In this document: piece by piece, positions 33,409 through 34,271 of the stretch
Numbering within the stretch: position 1 is the stretch's first letter
How the letters are laid out: the number at the start of each line of letters is the position of its first letter
From: Fermentimonas sp.
GTDB taxonomy: Bacteria > Bacteroidota > Bacteroidia > Bacteroidales > Dysgonomonadaceae
Reading direction: 5' to 3'
Length of the DNA stretch: 34,271 nt
Assembly: GCA_028709385.1 (NCBI GenBank)
Contig: JAQVXD010000027.1
Span: 1-34,271 of the forward strand
Made by a program: the position numbers and the translations under genes
The notes under the pieces: model-generated
What the model saw: the letters and a program-made list of their open reading frames with translations, nothing else
What the model was told of the DNA's origin: nothing
Database searches by the model: none

Positions 33409-34271
33409 GTGGCTGACACAAAGTATATATTTGTAACCGGAGGCGTTGTTTCTTCTTTAGGGAAGGGTATAATTGCATCGTCACTCGGTAAGTTATTACA
33501 GGCAAGAGGATACAAGGTGACAATACAAAAGTTTGACCCGTATATTAATGTTGATCCGGGAACTTTAAATCCTTATGAACATGGTGAATGTTATGTTACA
33601 GTCGATGGACATGAGGCAGACCTTGATTTAGGACATTACGAAAGATTCCTTAATATTCAGACTACAAAAGAAAATAATATTACTACCGGTCGTATATATC
33701 AGAACGTAATTCTGAAAGAGAGACGGGGTGATTTTTTGGGAAAGACCGTTCAGGTTATCCCACATATAACAGACGAAATAAAACGTAATATTAAATCTTT
33801 AGGAATAAAGAACAAATTTGATTTTGTAATTTCTGAGATTGGCGGCACAGTAGGAGATATTGAATCTACTCCATATCTCGAAGCTGTTCGTCAGTTAAAG
33901 TGGGAACTCGGAAAAAACTGTTACTGTCTGCATCTTACTTACGTTCCTTATATATCAGCAGCCGGAGAAGTTAAAACCAAACCCACTCAGCACTCTGTAA
34001 AAGAGTTGCAATCTCACGGAATACAACCTGATATGCTGGTTTTGCGTACTGAACGTAAACTTAATAAAGATATACTGGACAAGGTTGCACTATTCTGTAA
34101 TGTGGAGCAAGGTGCAGTAATGCAATCAGTTGATGTTTCAACAATTTATGAAGTTCCGACTATGATGCAGCGCCAGGGTATGGACGAGATAGTTCTGCGT
34201 AAAATGAACTTAGTACCCGGTGAAAGCCCAAAAATGGAAGCATGGAATGCATTTCTTCAGAAAAGGAAAGA
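33409..34271 (+). CDS. pyrG: CTP synthase, N-terminal part (cut by window edge)
   Basis: CTP synthase aminates UTP to CTP using glutamine and ATP. The open frame from GTG 33409 runs 287 codons off the right edge. It begins [19 protein letters not shown], the classic P-loop of the synthetase domain. [18 protein letters not shown] and [15 protein letters not shown] follow, then [13 protein letters not shown] and the [19 protein letters not shown] region. Only the synthetase (amidoligase) domain is here; the C-terminal glutaminase domain with its Cys-His-Glu triad lies outside the window. No ATG lies in frame near the start, and the protein alignment fixes GTG as the start. It follows ftsE at 136 bases with its own promoter. 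Confidence 0.96.
   Translation, partial: MADTKYIFVTGGVVSSLGKGIIASSLGKLLQARGYKVTIQKFDPYINVDPGTLNPYEHGECYVTVDGHEADLDLGHYERFLNIQTTKENNITTGRIYQNVILKERRGDFLGKTVQVIPHITDEIKRNIKSLGIKNKFDFVISEIGGTVGDIESTPYLEAVRQLKWELGKNCYCLHLTYVPYISAAGEVKTKPTQHSVKELQSHGIQPDMLVLRTERKLNKDILDKVALFCNVEQGAVMQSVDVSTIYEVPTMMQRQGMDEIVLRKMNLVPGESPKMEAWNAFLQKRK

Noticed and set aside
1..34271. Defence island, phage, CRISPR array, biosynthetic cluster, tRNA or rRNA
   Set aside because: I found no repeat-spacer array, integrase, transposase, phage structural gene, restriction or toxin-antitoxin pair, and no cloverleaf or rRNA sequence that I could recognise.

Overview
This AT-rich window looks like chromosome from a Bacteroidales bacterium, probably near Dysgonomonadaceae/Porphyromonadaceae. 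That placement is inferred from the gene set and was not computed. Evidence for it: Bacteroidota-specific families (DUF4919, DUF5686, DUF4293, DUF3316, DUF1460, DUF6266, DUF4870), a GH3-family protein next to bamD and an omega-like subunit, a SlyD with a Cys-rich tail, starts without Shine-Dalgarno sequences, and several good matches to the Bacteroidota promoter (TTTG, about 20 bp, TAnnTTTG).

Left end (1-3.5 kb). This is the accessory and decayed part. It holds the 5' end of a DUF6266 gene running off the edge, a frameshifted C-terminal remnant of an alpha/beta hydrolase, and an outer-membrane beta-barrel gene cut off after about 410 residues exactly where the hydrolase remnant begins. Next come a DsrE-family gene and a SAM methyltransferase gene, flanked by two short, similar, degenerate sequences.

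Middle left (3.5-15.8 kb), mostly minus strand. corA (plus) and a DUF4919 gene converge on a hairpin terminator. An operon of XRE-cupin regulator, acyl-CoA synthetase and fabD points to acyl/fatty-acid metabolism. A second operon holds ispE, an S9 peptidase, an inositol-monophosphatase-family gene and a ZIP transporter. Above it is a DUF5686 outer-membrane protein gene, divergent from a Crp/Fnr regulator gene.

Middle right (16-30.9 kb). Plus strand: Crp/Fnr regulator, GH3, bamD, omega subunit and DUF4293, converging on an M48 lipoprotein protease. Then parC, DUF3316, a MalY-type aminotransferase, slyD, aroC and DUF1460 run in one direction. An S41 protease and an MgtC-family gene lie on the minus strand.

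Right end (31-34.3 kb), plus strand: VanZ-like protein, a TlpA-like lipoprotein, DUF4870, ftsE, and a GTG-started CTP synthase gene cut by the window edge.

I found no CRISPR array, tRNA, rRNA, transposase or prophage. Most of the window is ordinary core chromosome. The parts most worth a second look are the broken-gene junction near 0.9 kb, the DsrE/methyltransferase block, and the small repeats in promoter regions (crp, parC, pyrG).
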